A DNA stretch of 64,000 nt from Prorocentrum cordatum (Eukaryota; Sar; Dinophyceae; Prorocentrales; Prorocentraceae), in the NCBI GenBank assembly GCA_963575745.1, contig CAUYUJ010010447.1:330186-394185 (forward strand), read 5' to 3'. Below the pieces are notes generated by a model, which was given only the letters and a program-made list of their open reading frames with translations, did no database searches and was not told where the DNA came from. Of the stretch, positions 61,609-64,000 are shown in pieces. The position numbers were made by a program, and so were the translations under genes. The stretch's first letter is position 1; every line of letters begins with the position of its first letter.

Positions 61609-63488
61609 CTAAATCTGATCCTCGGGATCCCAAAGGACCTTTTCCAAGAGAGCCATGTAAAACGTGCCACCTGCATGGCAACTCTTGGCAACGGTCCCAA
61701 TCAACCGATTCATCTGTTCGTCCGCATAGGTCCAATAGTACCGTGGGTTTTCTTGACGCGCCGCACGGCGCACCATGTCCCACGCAGAATGAAATTTAAA
61801 AACATGGTGGCCACCGTACAGGCGCCAATACACAAGGAAACGCTGCATACTCAATTGCATCAAACCGAGCCCACGCGGAGACATATTGCGAGGTTCACGC
61901 TTCATGACTGCATGAACCTCGTTCAGATGTTTGCACGCACGTCTGAGGGTGTCGCCGTGCCGCCCCAGAGAAGCAGGATACTCCTCGCACAATGCAAGCA
62001 TGAACGGGAGGAGCAATCGCGTTTGGGCCGCTTTTGCCTTCAGGCGCGGGTGGTCAGAGGTAGGCGTGAGCTGTTTCCATTTCAGTTTCTTAATAACAGA
62101 CATTTGCTTCCTATTAGACAGCCTACGCATCATATAAAACGATTTCATTCGCCTGCGCAAAGCGAACAAGTTCTGCATCCTGCGGTCTTCGATGGTGGGT
62201 GTGCTGGGCCCCCACACATGGACAGGGCATCGCCCCTCATCCCCGCCCCCCCCCTCCGTGGGAGATGGAGAAGAGGAGGGACGGTGCCGTACCCATGTTT
62301 GCGGGCCCAGTGCTTTAGTGGACCCTGCAAAATTATTCTCGCACAGATTGAACATTAATGCGCCTGCCACGTACTGAGACACTCCTAAATCAAGAACGTG
62401 CATGGCGTCTAAATGGACGCTATCGATACTAAACCCAGGGATAGTACATAGAGGGGTAATGCTATTTATTTGCCCGACACGAGATGTGTCGAAAAAAATA
62501 GAGAAACGCTGGCAATTGAATGTCAGCAACCACGTGTATGTCACGAACATATTCATTTTCAAGGAGGCGGTGTCCAGCTACCAGTTGGAGCTGCGGAAAA
62601 TCTTCCGTTAAGCAACGGACCCCGCGGGTTTCGTCAAAATGCATTTTGTGCACGAGGCGGCGCAGAAGCGGCCTCGAGGATACCATCCGTCGTGTCATAG
62701 CACGGCCGACTTCGGTCTCATATGTGTTAGCAGTTCGTTCTGTCCACCGACACCTTGTCACAGAACGATCGAATTCGTAGAGTTCCCCCCCTCTTCGCCA
62801 TGCAACAGAAACACGGGTGTTCAAAATTCTGCCAACTCTTGAAACCGAGACTAGTGACCATCTCAAGGAGGTCGGCGCGGTATTCGCACAGCGCGCCGAC
62901 CGTGCCATCGGCGAGGGGGAAACCTCGCCGCGCCGAGCGGAGTTCGTCCTCAAATGGCACACCATTGTGGTCAAGTGATGGCCATTTGCCTGCGGCGAGA
63001 CACCCGAACGACCAGGCTAGAATCCGATGTATTCCACCCATTGTGCACCACCCCTTACACCCACACGCGCAAAGGTCTGATTTTTTTATTGTGCAGATCA
63101 AGTGCCGTTTCGGCGCCAAGTGGCAAGAATAATAAAAGCACACAAACGAATCTGATTTAGAGTATGGGACTCCGTCTGAGTAGAGAGCCAAAGGGCACGA
63201 TAAATGACCGTGCTCTCGAGTCAGAACGTGTGAAGTGTACGTAGAAGGTAAGTTGTCAGCGTGTGCCTTCCTGACGTCGAATTGCCCAGGGTCCATTTCG
63301 TACACGTGCGCGACATGTTCATGCGGCAGCATCATTGGGAAATCGATGTGCTTTCGACACTGCCGAGCACTATCCCAAACTGGCAATCTAGAACTGAACA
63401 TATGCCTGCGGACATCCAACATACCACACGCACGTCTCAGATGCTCGGCATAGTGCGTCCCTCCTGGACGTTTGGCTAGATCCCCCAC
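61609..63488 (-). pseudogene. Dinoflagellate-expanded multicopy protein, possible DDE transposase relative, frameshifted
   Basis: Read on the minus strand: GDLAKRPGGTHYAEHLRRAC; LPVWDSARQC; MLPHEHVAHVYEMDPGQFDV; LALYSDGVPYSKSDSF; CACGCKGWCTMGG; ILAWSFGCLAAGKWPS; GALCEYRADLLEMVTSLGFK; HPCFCCMAKR; DFPQLQLVAGHRLLENE; HLDAMHVLDLGVSQY; FWDPEDQI-type end. About 625 codons, the usual length of this family as I remember it. The LYSDGV, DAMHVLDLGV and YWTYADEQMNR motifs recall Tnp2-type DDE transposases, but that is inference. Frame changes occur at a 7-G run (62785-62791) and a 7-T run (62492-62498), so sequencing error is possible. The first codon is GTG at 63486-63488, with a stop five codons upstream. 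Confidence 0.72.
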
Positions 63489-64000
63489 GCCAACTGCACC
63501 TCAAGAACGTGCCAAAATGGATTGGCCGAAACCCCCGTACATATACGTGTGTGTATATATATGCATGTACATATATAAGAATATGTATAGCTATATGCAG
63601 CTCCATATCTATATCTCCACTTTTGGACCCTTCACTATCTGGTTCAATATCATAATTCAACGCACGCCCCGAAACAGGGAGAGCGATAGAGAGACAGAGG
63701 GGGAGAGAGAGAGAGAGAGAGAGGAACGCAGGCGGGGAGATAGGATGTCGAAGTTCGGCTGGGGAGGGCTGCGGGAGAAATAACCAGAAGGGGAGACGAT
63801 ACGTACTCAAGGTTCACGGGGGGCGGGGGTTCCACCAATCCATTAGAGGCCGTTGCGCACCAGCAGTTGCAGCGTGATGGCAAATGATGCAAACGTCAGC
63901 TGCAGTCGTATGGCCTTGCTTATATTGTTGCAGCAAACATGTGCGCAGTCCAGATCCGTCTGGCGCGTCATCTGGGTCAGTGCGTGGGACGCCTCCAGCT
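63489..64000. other. Upstream of minus-strand gene; (GA)n and TATA repeats, no gene
   Basis: 63540-63600 is TATG/TATA-rich. 63699-63724 is (GA)n. On the minus strand 63509-63521 reads TCCATTTTGGCAC, close to the core of the dinoflagellate spliced leader. Nothing else recognised. Confidence 0.45.

Overview
The window reads as nuclear DNA of a dinoflagellate; a large repeat-rich genome such as Prorocentrum would fit, but the species cannot be fixed from the sequence. Grounds: very GC-rich and gene-poor DNA; a decayed APE-endonuclease/reverse-transcriptase LINE and a Gag-like pseudogene of types I recall from dinoflagellate genomes; a relic of plastid cytochrome c6 with a lumen-targeting signal; a gene of a family expanded in dinoflagellates; and a huge load of simple repeats. 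There is one scaffold gap of exactly 100 N (45509-45608). No prokaryotic operons, CRISPR arrays, rRNA or tRNA genes were seen.

Layout. 1-17 kb holds no recognisable gene. It carries short inverted-repeat (MITE-like and foldback) elements, minisatellites and long (GAT)n, (GGA)n and (CCT)n arrays, and ends in a ~100-bp tandem array at 16278-17180. 17.4-24.5 kb holds an unrecognised decayed gene cut in two by a 4.6-kb LINE (18698-23304) with a 17-bp target-site duplication and a (CTGT)7 tail. 24.5-33 kb holds several degenerate tandem arrays and more inverted-repeat elements. 33.1-34.0 kb holds a broken cytochrome c6 gene followed by partial tandem copies of its 3' end. 34-48 kb is simple and dispersed repeats, including a dispersed repeat present in opposite orientations at 41.1-41.6 and 45.6-46.3 kb.

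48.9-50.2 kb is the clearest protein-coding exon: eight almost identical WD40 repeats ending at a plausible 5' splice site. 51.4-53.8 kb has a 5'-truncated LINE tail with its own 17-bp duplication, then a Gag-like retroelement pseudogene ending in an A-tract. 54.4-60 kb is a layered duplication (minisatellite, microsatellite, 1.8-kb repeat, spacer, 1.8-kb repeat, microsatellite, minisatellite). 61.6-63.5 kb on the minus strand is a ~1.9-kb gene of a dinoflagellate multicopy family, possibly a DDE transposase relative, with two frameshifts, each at a 7-base homopolymer.

The genes do not form a pathway. The window is mostly a record of transposition, retroposition and tandem repeat growth. Its best novelty is a set of short non-autonomous transposons; one family has four copies, and three of those keep 8-bp target-site duplications. 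All assignments were made by eye; copy boundaries of diverged repeats are approximate.
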